From: CAWAYR01 sp050250955
GTDB taxonomy: Bacteria > Acidobacteriota > Vicinamibacteria > Vicinamibacterales > UBA2999
Assembly (NCBI GenBank): GCA_050250955.1
Contig: JBFWNR010000003.1
Span: 310,001-374,000, forward strand
Length of the DNA stretch: 64,000 nucleotides
Reading direction: 5' to 3'
A model generated the notes under the pieces. That model made no database searches, was not told the DNA's origin, and saw nothing but the letters and a program-made list of their open reading frames with translations. How positions within the stretch are numbered: the stretch's first letter is position 1; each line of letters opens with the position of its first letter. Below, piece by piece: positions 47,515 to 55,314 of the stretch. A program made the position numbers and the translations under genes.

Positions 47515-49502
47515 GGAGCGCCCCCTTCAGCCGGCCGGACGTCGTGGACGAGTGCGAGGCGTGCCGCCCGGTCGAAGCGATGACAGTCGGCGCACCGCGG
47601 ACCGAGCGCGCCGTTGTGCACGTCGCGATGGCAGCTGGTGCATTCGGTGGAGATCGCGTAGCGCACGGCGGCGCGTCCGCCGGTGTCGGCATGGCAGGTC
47701 GTGCAGGCCGCGCGGGCGTGGGCACCGGCGAAGAAGGTGCGCTGCGCTGGGTTCTTGTGCGTGTAGGCGGCCAGCGCGAACGTCCGGTCGGTGTGGCAGG
47801 TCTCGCAGCGCGTTCCCAGTTGCCCGGCGTGCACGTCGGTGTGGCACGCCGCGCACGTCGTCGCCAGGCCGGTCAGTCGCGTCGCGCTGCCCGGCCCTGC
47901 CGGGAAGGCACCGGTCTCGGCCCGGTGGCACTTCGCGCAGGCCACCGTCGCGTGGGCGCCGCCGAGCGGGAACGTCGATCGGGAGTGATCGAACCCTCGC
48001 GTCAGGGCGAACTTCGCGGCGTCGACGCCGTGACAGGTCTCGCACGCGGCCCCCACTTGCCCGAGGTGGGCGTCGGCATGACAGGCGGCGCACGCCCGAC
48101 CGGCGGCGCTCAACTTCACCGCGGCCAGCGGGCCGTGCACCGGTGTCGCCCCGGTGATGGCACCAGCGGGTCCGCTGGGGCTCGGCCGCGGCACCCGGGT
48201 GAGCGCGAGCGCGGCCATCGGCACCGGCGCAGCGGACAGATGGCACGCCTCGCAGGTCGCCGGGCCGTGCCCACCGGCGAAGAACGGCCCGTCCTCGCGG
48301 TGGCGGTAGGTGGTGACCGCGAACCGCTCGGTGGAGTGGCAGGTCTCGCACGCCGAGCCGAGGTCGGCAGCGTGCACGTCGTCGTGGCAGCTCGCGCAGG
48401 CGGCGCGCAGGCCGCCGAATTCCACCGTCGCGGGACGGGTCGGCCGGCCGGTCCGCTGCGCGACCCGGGCGAGGTTCCTGTGGCAGGCCACGCACGCCGC
48501 CGGCGCGTGCCTGCCGGTGAGCGGAAACGCCGTGGTCGTGTGATCGAAGGGTGCCTTGGTGAAGCTCTGCTCGGTGTGACACGACTTGCAGTCCTGCGTG
48601 AAGGCGCCACGGTGCGGATCGGCGTGGCAGGCGGCGCACGTGTCGAAGCGCGGCGTCACCTGGAGCGCCGGCCGGACGTGGCAGTCGACGCAGGCCACGT
48701 CCTGATGGCGGCCGGCCAGCGGGAACTGCGTCGTCTGGTGATCGAACCGCCGGCTGCGCCACGACGCCGGCGTATGGCAGGTCGTGCAGCTCGCCGTCGC
48801 CTTCGGCGTGTGCGGGTCGGCGTGGCAGGCCGTGCAGGTGGCGAAGGCGACGCCCTTGTACTGCTGGTTCTTGTGGCACGACTCGCACGCGATGCGTTCG
48901 TGGGCCCCGGCCAGGGGGAATGCCGCCTTCGAGTGATCGAAGCCCTGGCGCCCGTCGCGGAATGCCACCCGCGTGGTGTGGCAGCCTTCGCACCTGGCGC
49001 CGAGGGTGCCGCGGTGGGTGTCCTGGTGGCAGGAGCCGCACGTCGTCCGTACCGCCAGGTAGGACCGCGTCTTGTGGCACGCCGCGCAGTTCGCCGCCAG
49101 CGGCGCATGGCGGCCGTCGAGCGGATAGCCGGCGTCGCGGGCGTGGTCGAAGCGGGCGGTGTCGAAGGGCCGCAGTTCGCCGGAGGCGCCCTGGTGTTCG
49201 GCGTGGCACGTCACGCAGTCGCCGCCCTGCACGTCGCGGTGGATGCCACGACGGGCGCGGATGCGCTCGGCGATCGGCTGGTGGCAGGCCAGGCACTTGG
49301 CGCCGGTGACGCGGGCGCCCGCTTCGTGGCAGGTGGTGCAGTTGCGGATGCCCTCGAGGGCGGCATGCGGCTGGCTCAGTCTGCCCGGCGACACCAGGGC
49401 GCCGAGTTGACCCGCGGCGGCGGCGTTGGCTGCCCCCAACGCCAGCCACGCCGCGGCGACGGCAACGACGGGCCCGAGCACGCGGGAAGGGCGCGTCACC
49501 AT
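47511..49502 (-). CDS. Second 24-haem c-type cytochrome (cytochrome c3/c7-like modules)
   Basis: ATG 49502 gives 663 residues, with a signal peptide (AAWLALGAANAAAA) and 24 CxxCH motifs counted directly. Modules differ from the neighbour: pairs such as CxACHADxHxGxxG followed by CExCHT, then FDH and FPLxGxH with the next CxxCH. This is the doubled-CxxCH and cytochrome c7 style. It overlaps the membrane cytochrome b by 7 nt and the next cytochrome by 4 nt. The likely role is to relay electrons across the periplasm to the 45682 cytochrome and the barrel protein. Confidence 0.93.
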   Translation of the reverse strand: MVTRPSRVLGPVVAVAAAWLALGAANAAAAGQLGALVSPGRLSQPHAALEGIRNCTTCHEAGARVTGAKCLACHQPIAERIRARRGIHRDVQGGDCVTCHAEHQGASGELRPFDTARFDHARDAGYPLDGRHAPLAANCAACHKTRSYLAVRTTCGSCHQDTHRGTLGARCEGCHTTRVAFRDGRQGFDHSKAAFPLAGAHERIACESCHKNQQYKGVAFATCTACHADPHTPKATASCTTCHTPASWRSRRFDHQTTQFPLAGRHQDVACVDCHVRPALQVTPRFDTCAACHADPHRGAFTQDCKSCHTEQSFTKAPFDHTTTAFPLTGRHAPAACVACHRNLARVAQRTGRPTRPATVEFGGLRAACASCHDDVHAADLGSACETCHSTERFAVTTYRHREDGPFFAGGHGPATCEACHLSAAPVPMAALALTRVPRPSPSGPAGAITGATPVHGPLAAVKLSAAGRACAACHADAHLGQVGAACETCHGVDAAKFALTRGFDHSRSTFPLGGAHATVACAKCHRAETGAFPAGPGSATRLTGLATTCAACHTDVHAGQLGTRCETCHTDRTFALAAYTHKNPAQRTFFAGAHARAACTTCHADTGGRAAVRYAISTECTSCHRDVHNGALGPRCADCHRFDRAARLALVHDVRPAEGGAP

Positions 49503-50422
49503 CGGAAGGGCACGTAGCCGAGGTACAGCGACACGCCGACGTGCAGGGAGACGATCGCGAACATCACCCACACGAGCGGCAGATGGAAGACGTGCCACAG
49601 ATCGAAGAGCCGCCGCGTGACGGCCAGGGCCGACCGCCGGTGCTGCAGCCGCAGACGTTCGTCGAGCGCGTCCCGGATGCTGCCCGACAGCGAATGGCCG
49701 GATCGGCGCTCGAGTTGTCCGACCACGTCGGCGATCGCCCGGCGCAGCGTCCGGTCGCCGACGCCGGCGAACCAGAACGACCGGCCGGCGATGTCCGCCT
49801 CCAGCCGATCCAGGGCGTCGAGGACGTCGGCGCCGGCCGACCACTGCAGTTCGTCGCGCAGGGCGGCGGTGCGCGCGTCGAGTTCGGCCTGCGACAGCTC
49901 GACGCCACGCTGCGTGCGCGGGATGCGCACGAACAGATAGCGGCCGACGAATCCCGACAGCGCGACCAGCACCATCGACCAGTAGGCGGCCGACACCAAC
50001 CCGTTGAACTTGAACGCGGTATGGAAGGTGATGAGCACCGGCCCGACGATGCCGCAGAAGATGTGCACCTCGAGCAGACGCGTCAGGTTGGTGCCCGACC
50101 GGCGCCGGCGCAGGCGCTTGTAGGCCATGTAGAGGAACGGCACCAGCATCAGCACGGCGCCAGCGACGCCGAGCGTCTGCCCGACCGGACCCGACGGCCG
50201 CAGCACGCGGTGCGATGGACTGTAGCCGCGCACGGCGAACGGGGTCGTGTAATAGGCCCAGCCGTCGAGGCCGACCAGCACCCAGACGGCCACACCGGTG
50301 CCGACGATCGCGGCCAGGCCTACCGCGCTCATCAGCGCGCCGATCGGCATCAGCCCGGGACGCGGCGCGGCGGAGGCTGGCGCGCGCCGGAGTCCGGTCG
50401 TCGTCAGCGTGGGGGCGGACAC
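49496..50422 (-). CDS. Membrane di-haem cytochrome b-type protein
   Basis: The 308 residues have about five or six membrane segments. Two histidine pairs with identical spacing are visible: His120/His134 (EVHIFCG...ITFHTAF) and His280/His294 (VFHLPL...SLHVG). This H-x13-H spacing is that of b-haem four-helix bundles. A hydrophilic ~100-residue segment lies between the pairs. It sits between a flavin/iron-sulfur reductase and periplasmic cytochromes and is the obvious electron carrier through the inner membrane. Three bases separate it from the reductase gene. Confidence 0.82.
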   Translation of the reverse strand: MSAPTLTTTGLRRAPASAAPRPGLMPIGALMSAVGLAAIVGTGVAVWVLVGLDGWAYYTTPFAVRGYSPSHRVLRPSGPVGQTLGVAGAVLMLVPFLYMAYKRLRRRRSGTNLTRLLEVHIFCGIVGPVLITFHTAFKFNGLVSAAYWSMVLVALSGFVGRYLFVRIPRTQRGVELSQAELDARTAALRDELQWSAGADVLDALDRLEADIAGRSFWFAGVGDRTLRRAIADVVGQLERRSGHSLSGSIRDALDERLRLQHRRSALAVTRRLFDLWHVFHLPLVWVMFAIVSLHVGVSLYLGYVPFRW

Positions 50423-50425
50423 GGC

Positions 50426-51769
50426 TCAGGCCACCTCGATAACGCAGTCGCTGCGCGGTGAGGCGACGCAGGCCAGCACGTAGCCGGCGGCGCGGTCCTC
50501 GGCGTCGAGTACTCCGCCGTCGCACTCGACCTCGCCTTCGACGACCCGGGTCCGGCAGGTGCCGCAGACACCGGCCCGGCACAGCGACGGGATCGACAGA
50601 CCATGGGCATCGGCGACGTCGAGGAGCGTTTGTCCGGCAGAGGCCGGCGCCGACGCCGCCGACCGACGCTCGCGGACCTGGAACGTCTCACCACTGGAAT
50701 CCGCGGACGCGCGCACCGGTCGGGACGGTCCACCCGAAGCCGCGACCGCGGCTTCGAAGCGCTCCGAACGCACCTGGTCGGCGGGCACGCCGAGCGCGTA
50801 CAGCGCGGCGGTGAGGCCGTCGATCATCGCCTGCGGGCCGCAGATCATCGACACGGCCTGGCGGATGTCCGGCGCCGCCGCACCGATCAGCCGTTCGTCG
50901 ATGCGACCGCGATGGACGTCGGGGGGCGCCGCTCCCCGCGTCACCGCGAAACAGAGCTGGAGCTGGTCGTGACGCCGGGCCAGGGTCAGCAGCTCGTCGC
51001 GAAACGCGAACTCGCCGAGGTCGCGCGCCGAGTAGAGCAGCGTCACCGGACGGGTCGGGTCGGTGAGTACCGCGTGGCGCAGCATGCTCATGAGCGGGGT
51101 GATGCCGATGCCGCCGGCCAGCAGCACCAGGGGCCGATCGTCGCCACCGGGGTAGACGAAGTGCCCGGCCGGGGCGCGGACGCTGAGCAAGCTGCCCGGG
51201 CGGGCCAGGGCGTGCAGCGCACTCGACACCCGGCCCTGGCGGCGCACCGAGATCTCGAGGTAGCCGCGTGCCGCCGGCGCCGAACTGAGCGAGTAGCAGC
51301 GCACGACGTCCTGGCCGTCGGCGCGCAGCCTGACGGTGAGGAACTGACCGGGCGTGAAGTCGAAACCGTCGGGACGGGCGAGGCGGAAGGTCTTGATCTC
51401 GGCGCTCTCGACGAGCACGGCCAGCACCGGCGTCGACACGAAGCCGCGCGGACGGCTGTCCCCGGTGCGTTGCGGGCGGGGCGTCGCGGCCGGACGGCTC
51501 GGTGGCGGGGGCGCCGCCGAGGCGACGGCGGCGGACGGAGCAAGCCGGGTGCACACGGCGGCCCACGCCAGATGGGCCAGGAAGCCGACGGTGACACCGA
51601 CGCCGCCGGGGAAGGCCCAGGGCGATCCGGCCAGGGCGACCGAAACCAGCGCCAGGGGCGAGAACGCACGCTGACCCTGGTGGGTGTGGTTCACCAGGGC
51701 TGCGACCGCCAGGTGCAGGGTGGTGGCGGCGGCGAGCCACGGCACGTCGAGGGCCGGCCCGGAGGACAT
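50426..51769 (-). CDS. Membrane-anchored FNR-type reductase with C-terminal 2Fe-2S ferredoxin domain
   Basis: The 447 residues have two hydrophobic N-terminal segments (residues ~10-75) and a Pro-rich linker. An FAD-binding domain follows (RCYSLSSAP; PAGHFVY), then an NAD(P)-binding domain (LLAGGIGITPLMSMLRHA; ICGPQAMIDGL). The C-terminal ferredoxin domain has Cys397, Cys402, Cys405 and Cys434 (C-x4-C-x2-C-x28-C). It should take electrons from NAD(P)H. It is the first gene of the conduit operon, with the 321-nt space upstream holding its promoter. Confidence 0.9.
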   Translation of the reverse strand: MSSGPALDVPWLAAATTLHLAVAALVNHTHQGQRAFSPLALVSVALAGSPWAFPGGVGVTVGFLAHLAWAAVCTRLAPSAAVASAAPPPPSRPAATPRPQRTGDSRPRGFVSTPVLAVLVESAEIKTFRLARPDGFDFTPGQFLTVRLRADGQDVVRCYSLSSAPAARGYLEISVRRQGRVSSALHALARPGSLLSVRAPAGHFVYPGGDDRPLVLLAGGIGITPLMSMLRHAVLTDPTRPVTLLYSARDLGEFAFRDELLTLARRHDQLQLCFAVTRGAAPPDVHRGRIDERLIGAAAPDIRQAVSMICGPQAMIDGLTAALYALGVPADQVRSERFEAAVAASGGPSRPVRASADSSGETFQVRERRSAASAPASAGQTLLDVADAHGLSIPSLCRAGVCGTCRTRVVEGEVECDGGVLDAEDRAAGYVLACVASPRSDCVIEVA

Positions 51770-52052
51770 CGATGCGGCTCGTCAGTCGATAGCGGTTCCG
51801 CTCCTTCCGGCTGGGGGTTTCCGAAACGGCGCGCTCGCCAGCTCTGCAATCCGGCTGCCAGGCGTCACTCCGCTGTCGAACGGGCGTTTTGCGTGAATCC
51901 GCGTGATGATCACGATGCGATCTGCGAATTTGTCAGCGGAGCAGCGGGAAACAGTTACACGCCGCCTGTATGGGGCCCGTGCAGACCACGAGCCCTCCGG
52001 GCGACGGACGCCGCCGGACGCCGCCGGAGCGGCACGCGGCCCCGGTCGCCGG

Positions 52053-52070
52053 CTACGTCACTCGACGTAG
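52053..52070 (+). promoter_or_regulatory. Inverted repeat CTACGTC-ACTC-GACGTAG, probable operator
   Basis: A perfect 7-bp inverted repeat lies where the -35 region of the ATPase promoter should be. A second related repeat, TACGT-x6-ACGTA at 52075-52090, straddles the -10 box. Both share the ACGTA core. A repressor dimer binding here would block the promoter. Confidence 0.6.
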
Positions 52071-52078
52071 CCACTACG

Positions 52079-52084
52079 TATAAT
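52079..52084 (+). promoter_or_regulatory. Perfect -10 box TATAAT six bases before the ATPase start
   Basis: TATAAT is followed by CACGTA and ATG at 52091. The transcript would begin at the start codon, making the mRNA leaderless. No ribosome binding site is present. Confidence 0.7.
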
Positions 52085-52090
52085 CACGTA

Positions 52091-53245
52091 ATGGCTGCCA
52101 CCAATCCCTTCGTCTACGGCGAGATCGTCGGCGCCGACGCCTTCGCCGACCGCGACGACGAGCGCGAGCGGCTGCGCCGCGACCTGGCCTCGGGCCAGAA
52201 GGTGTTCCTCATCTCGCCGCGCCGCTACGGCAAGAGCTCGCTGGTCCGCGACGTGCTGCGCACGCTCGGCCGCGAGGGGGTGCTCACCGTGGAGGTCACC
52301 GTGGCGGCGTCGAGTTCCTATGTCGGGTTCCTCGAGGCCTACGCCCGGGCGCTCATCGCCGCCGACACCCCGGTGAGCCGGCTGCGCCGCTGGACCTCCG
52401 AGCTGCTGCAGTCGATGCGTCCCGAAGTGCGCTTCGACGCCGCCCCCACCGGCGAGGCCGGCTTCTCCCTGGCCTTCCCCACCGTGCGCTCGGCCCGCGA
52501 CGCCGCCCGGCTGGCCGCCGAGGTCTTCGCGCTGCCGGCGAAGATCGCCGCCACCCGCCAGCAGCGCCTGGCCATCGCGCTCGACGAGTTCCAGGCCGTC
52601 GAGGCCTTCGACGCCGGCGACGCGGTGGAAGCGGCGCTGCGCGCCGCCGTGCAGGACCAGCGGCAGGTCGGCTACGTGTTCGCCGGCTCGGAGCCGTCGC
52701 TGATGGAAAGGATGGTCAGCCCGAAGCGCCCGTTCTACAAGGCCGGGCCGGTGATGCGGCTGGAGAAGATCGATGCGCCGGCGTTCGGCGAGTTCCTCGA
52801 ACGCCGCTTCAAGGCCTCGGGCATCAAGCCCGAACCCGGCCTCGGCGCCGCCATCGTCGATCTGGCCGGCAACGTCCCCTACGACGTCCAGCGGCTCGCC
52901 CACGAGACGTGGGACGACGTCCACGAAGCCGGCCGGCGCGGCGCCGGGCTCGACGATCTGCACCTCACGCTGACGCGTCTGCTCGACGAGCAGCACACGA
53001 TGTTCGAGGAGTCGTGGCAGCGGCTCACGCTGGCCCAGCGCGCGGTGCTGCGCGCCCTGGTGCTGGAGGACGGCAGAGAGATGCTGTCGGCCGACGTGCG
53101 GACGCGGCATCGACTGGCCGGCACCTCGAGCGTGCAGGCGGCGCTGGCGGCCCTGGTGAAGCAGGACGTGGTGATGAAGGACGGCCCGATTTACGTCGTC
53201 ACCGACTCGCTGTACCGCGAGTGGGTGGCCAGGAAGACCTACTGA
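52091..53245 (+). CDS. AAA/STAND-type ATPase with C-terminal winged helix
   Basis: The 384 residues match the archaeal ATPase (ATPase_2/PF01637) family: RDDERERLRRDL, Walker A ISPRRYGKSS (41-50), Walker B IALDEFQ with Asp165-Glu166, and an arginine-rich sensor region (GSEPSLMERMVSPKRPFY). The C-terminal ~70 residues form a winged helix (LTLAQRAVLRAL to LYREWVARKTY). Members are orphan signalling or defence-linked ATPases of unknown trigger. The strong promoter with two inverted repeats suggests tight regulation, perhaps by the protein itself through its winged helix. No partner nuclease or toxin is adjacent. Confidence 0.85.
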   Translation: MAATNPFVYGEIVGADAFADRDDERERLRRDLASGQKVFLISPRRYGKSSLVRDVLRTLGREGVLTVEVTVAASSSYVGFLEAYARALIAADTPVSRLRRWTSELLQSMRPEVRFDAAPTGEAGFSLAFPTVRSARDAARLAAEVFALPAKIAATRQQRLAIALDEFQAVEAFDAGDAVEAALRAAVQDQRQVGYVFAGSEPSLMERMVSPKRPFYKAGPVMRLEKIDAPAFGEFLERRFKASGIKPEPGLGAAIVDLAGNVPYDVQRLAHETWDDVHEAGRRGAGLDDLHLTLTRLLDEQHTMFEESWQRLTLAQRAVLRALVLEDGREMLSADVRTRHRLAGTSSVQAALAALVKQDVVMKDGPIYVVTDSLYREWVARKTY

Positions 53246-53261
53246 CGCTCCCCGCTCCCGA

Positions 53262-53984
53262 CTACTTCAGCTCGATCGCGATGACGCGCGGGCTGCCGCT
53301 GACGTGTTCGTCGGTGCGCACCGTGCCGCGCGACACGTAGCGGGCGTCCTTCGGGGCGAGGACCCGGGTCTCGGCCTTGCCGTCGGCGCCGGTCATCTTC
53401 ACGGTGCCGCCGGTGACCACGATCTCGACGACGTCGCTGCGATACACCCGCTTCACGCCCGGGCTGCCCGCCGCCCAGGTGTAATCCCACATCCGGACGC
53501 GGGCGTTCTCCAGGACGTTCTTCGCCCCGTCGCGCGGCCACGCCGACGGCTCGGGGTCGTCGATGAACATCATGTCGGTGGCGCTGTCCTTCAGGTCCAC
53601 CATGATCGCCAGCCGCTCGGGCTGCCCGGGTGCATGGGCCTCCTCGCGATGGGTGATGCCCTTGGGCTGGAAGTACGGCCGCGGCACCTCGAACACCTGG
53701 CCGGTGTTGGCGGTGCCGTCGAGCGCGGTGACGACGATCGGCCCGTAGCGCAGGTAGACACCGGCCATGTCGTAGCGGTGGCGGTGGTAGGGCTGCTCGT
53801 CGCCGTGGCGCCAGTTCACCTCCCACACCGTGACGCGGGCGTTGTCGAGAATCTGCGTGACGCCCTTGCGCGGGAAGGCGTGCGGATACTCCTTGTCCTT
53901 CGCGTCCTGGGCGAGCGCTTCGCCGATCACGAAGAGACCGGCCACGAAGCCGCACGCCGCCGACAGCCCACGCAGAATCTGCAC
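53262..53984 (-). CDS. Secreted duplicated cupin-like protein
   Basis: The 240 residues from GTG 53984 have a signal peptide (LSAACGFVAGLFVIGEALA-Q). Two related halves follow, each with DNARVTVWEVNWRHGDEQPYHRHRYD-type or ENARVRMWDYTWAAG-type strands, typical of cupin-like barrels. Only the first half keeps the histidine cluster HRHRYD. Function unknown. The start lies directly next to the 34-bp repeat pair, which separates it from the methyltransferase gene. A longer in-frame start would translate the repeat and is rejected. Confidence 0.68.
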   Translation of the reverse strand: MQILRGLSAACGFVAGLFVIGEALAQDAKDKEYPHAFPRKGVTQILDNARVTVWEVNWRHGDEQPYHRHRYDMAGVYLRYGPIVVTALDGTANTGQVFEVPRPYFQPKGITHREEAHAPGQPERLAIMVDLKDSATDMMFIDDPEPSAWPRDGAKNVLENARVRMWDYTWAAGSPGVKRVYRSDVVEIVVTGGTVKMTGADGKAETRVLAPKDARYVSRGTVRTDEHVSGSPRVIAIELK

Positions 53985-53989
53985 CTTGT

Positions 53990-54057
53990 CTGGCCCCGTC
54001 TTGAAAGGGGTCTGACCCCTATTCTGGCTCCACCCAGAAAGGGGTCTGACCCCTACT
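53990..54057. repeat. Second tandem pair of 34-bp palindrome-containing repeats
   Basis: Two copies (53990-54023 and 54024-54057) begin CTGG and contain AGGGGTCTGACCCCT. They match the pair at 10057-10124 in unit length, order and palindrome. The right end overlaps the last codons and stop of the methyltransferase gene (54053), so the element has inserted or been shaped right at the gene end. Confidence 0.85.
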
Positions 54058-54868
54058 GCTTCGTCGCCGAGAACTTGCCGCCGGTGCTGATCGTGCCGGC
54101 GATGCTGTTGCCGGTCACTTTGCCGGTGTAGCGCGCGCCGCCGCCGACCGTGAAAGCGATCTCGTCGCCGGTCATCTTGGCGTCGGTGATCGGCTGGCCG
54201 GCGAAGGTGCCCTCGAGCATCTGGAAGTTCTGCTTCAGCACCAGCGTGTCGCTGCCCACCTGCCAGCTCCCCTCGACCTTGGCCGGGACGATCCACAGCA
54301 GCGCCGTGCACCAGCTGACGCAGTCGCCAGTCACCGTCTCGGTCTGGTCGGCCTGCCAGTCCTCCATCGTGAAGGTGTTGGCGACGATGCGCGTGCCCGG
54401 CCGCATGTCGAGGATCTTCGGGCGCAGCTTCATGTTGATCGACGGCAGCAGGAACAACGTGACCACGTTGGCCTTCGAGAAGTCGGTCTCGAACAGGTCC
54501 GCCTGCACGAAGGTGGCGCGGTCGGCCGACACCTTGGCCTCGGCGGCGTTGCGCCGCGACAGCTCGACCATGTCGGGGTTGTATTCGATGCCGAACGAGC
54601 GGGCACCGCGCTTGGCGGCGGTGATCACGGTGCGCCCGTCGCCCGACCCGAGGTCGTAGTGGACGTCGCCCGGCCCGATCTTGGCCAGATCGAGCATCTT
54701 CTCCACCAGCGGCTGCGGCGTCGGCACCCAGACGACGTCCTTGCCGGCCTGGCCGACCGTCGGTTCGAAGGGCTTGGCCGGGGCCTGGGACTGGGCGAGG
54801 GCGGGTGCGGCGAGACTGACGGCGACGAGCGCGACGGCGGCCCGGCGGGCCAGCGGGTGGAAGGTCAT
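54053..54868 (-). CDS. Exported SAM-dependent methyltransferase-like protein
   Basis: The 271 residues begin with a signal peptide (AVALVAVSLAAPALA-QSQ). A Rossmann-type methyltransferase domain follows with motif I HYDLGSGDGRTVITAAKRGA, acidic IEYNPDMVEL and VTLFLLPSINMKLRP. The last ~90 residues form a separate beta-rich domain. A methyltransferase with a Sec signal is odd because SAM is cytoplasmic; the signal may be a membrane anchor, or the protein may bind another ligand. The promoter has TATAGT six bases before ATG. Confidence 0.75.
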   Translation of the reverse strand: MTFHPLARRAAVALVAVSLAAPALAQSQAPAKPFEPTVGQAGKDVVWVPTPQPLVEKMLDLAKIGPGDVHYDLGSGDGRTVITAAKRGARSFGIEYNPDMVELSRRNAAEAKVSADRATFVQADLFETDFSKANVVTLFLLPSINMKLRPKILDMRPGTRIVANTFTMEDWQADQTETVTGDCVSWCTALLWIVPAKVEGSWQVGSDTLVLKQNFQMLEGTFAGQPITDAKMTGDEIAFTVGGGARYTGKVTGNSIAGTISTGGKFSATKQ

Positions 54869-54874
54869 GGGGAG

Positions 54875-54880
54875 ACTATA
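54875..54880 (-). promoter_or_regulatory. -10 box TATAGT six bases before the start codon (leaderless layout)
   Basis: On the minus strand TATAGT is followed by CTCCCC and the ATG at 54868. The six-base spacing equals that at 37351, 52079 and 63755. No ribosome binding site is present. Confidence 0.6.
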
Positions 54881-55023
54881 CGTCGGCGCCGCCGATTCCT
54901 TTACCCGCCTCCGCGGCCGGACACCCTGCCGCTTCGGCGAGGCGGCTTGACCCGCCCGCCCGAGATCGACACGATCGTCCTCCCGGGGACGGATGCCCTC
55001 GTCCCGTACCAAGGGAGCTGCCC

Positions 55024-55272
55024 ATGTCGCGTCACAGCAAACCCGGCCGCAACGACCTCTGTCCGTGCGGCAGCGGCAAGAAGCGGAAGCACTGCTGCGA
55101 GGCCAAGGCCGCGACGCAGCCGTGGTCGTGGAGTGCGCGGATCTTCGCCCTGCTGGCCGTCGCCGCGGTGGTGGGTGCGGTGGCCGCCGGGATCTTCTCC
55201 TACGGCGAGTCGTCGTCCATGACGCCCATGGCCGGCAAGGTGTGGTCGCCCGAACACGGGCATTACCACTAG
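55024..55272 (+). CDS. SEC-C motif protein with a transmembrane segment
   Basis: The 82 residues start with a SEC-C zinc motif (LCPCGSGKKRKHCC; Cys13, Cys15, Cys24, Cys25) like that at the end of SecA, which binds SecB and ribosomes. One membrane helix (~38-58) and a short tail ending HGHYH follow. SEC-C fused to a lone TM helix is uncommon and suggests docking of a SEC-C partner at the inner membrane. GGGAG lies before ATG. The 42-nt gap after it holds GGGGCTCGGGACTCGGGGCTCGG-like simple sequence. Confidence 0.8.
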   Translation: MSRHSKPGRNDLCPCGSGKKRKHCCEAKAATQPWSWSARIFALLAVAAVVGAVAAGIFSYGESSSMTPMAGKVWSPEHGHYH

Positions 55273-55314
55273 GGCGGGGCTCGGGACTCGGGGCTCGGGG
55301 GCCAGGGAGAACGC

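Larger units (their letters stand above)
51770..52090. other. 321-nt intergenic region between divergent operon and ATPase; leader with possible structured RNA
   Basis: No open reading frame stands out here. The right end holds the ATPase promoter and operator (52053-52084). The left part is the leader of the cytochrome operon on the minus strand, with GGAAGGAG near 51808. It contains a conspicuous AGCCGG-x-TTGC block (minus strand of 51846-51859), an ACGCAAAAC block (minus strand of 51886-51894) and paired arms AATTCGC/GCGGATT. These resemble pieces of a GEMM riboswitch, but the fit is incomplete. Confidence 0.35.

Noticed and set aside
45139..49517. Long plus-strand frames across the multihaem cytochrome genes
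   Set aside because: The minus strand holds 48 in-frame CxxCH motifs and signal peptides; the plus-strand frames only mirror these repeats.
53985..54311. Longer N-terminal start for the cupin-like protein at 53262
   Set aside because: It would translate through the 34-bp repeats and into the methyltransferase gene in another frame, ahead of a clear signal peptide starting at GTG 53984.
55273..55314. Regulatory site in the GGGGCTCGGGACTCGG run
   Set aside because: It is short, simple G/C-rich sequence without symmetry or promoter features; treated as spacer.
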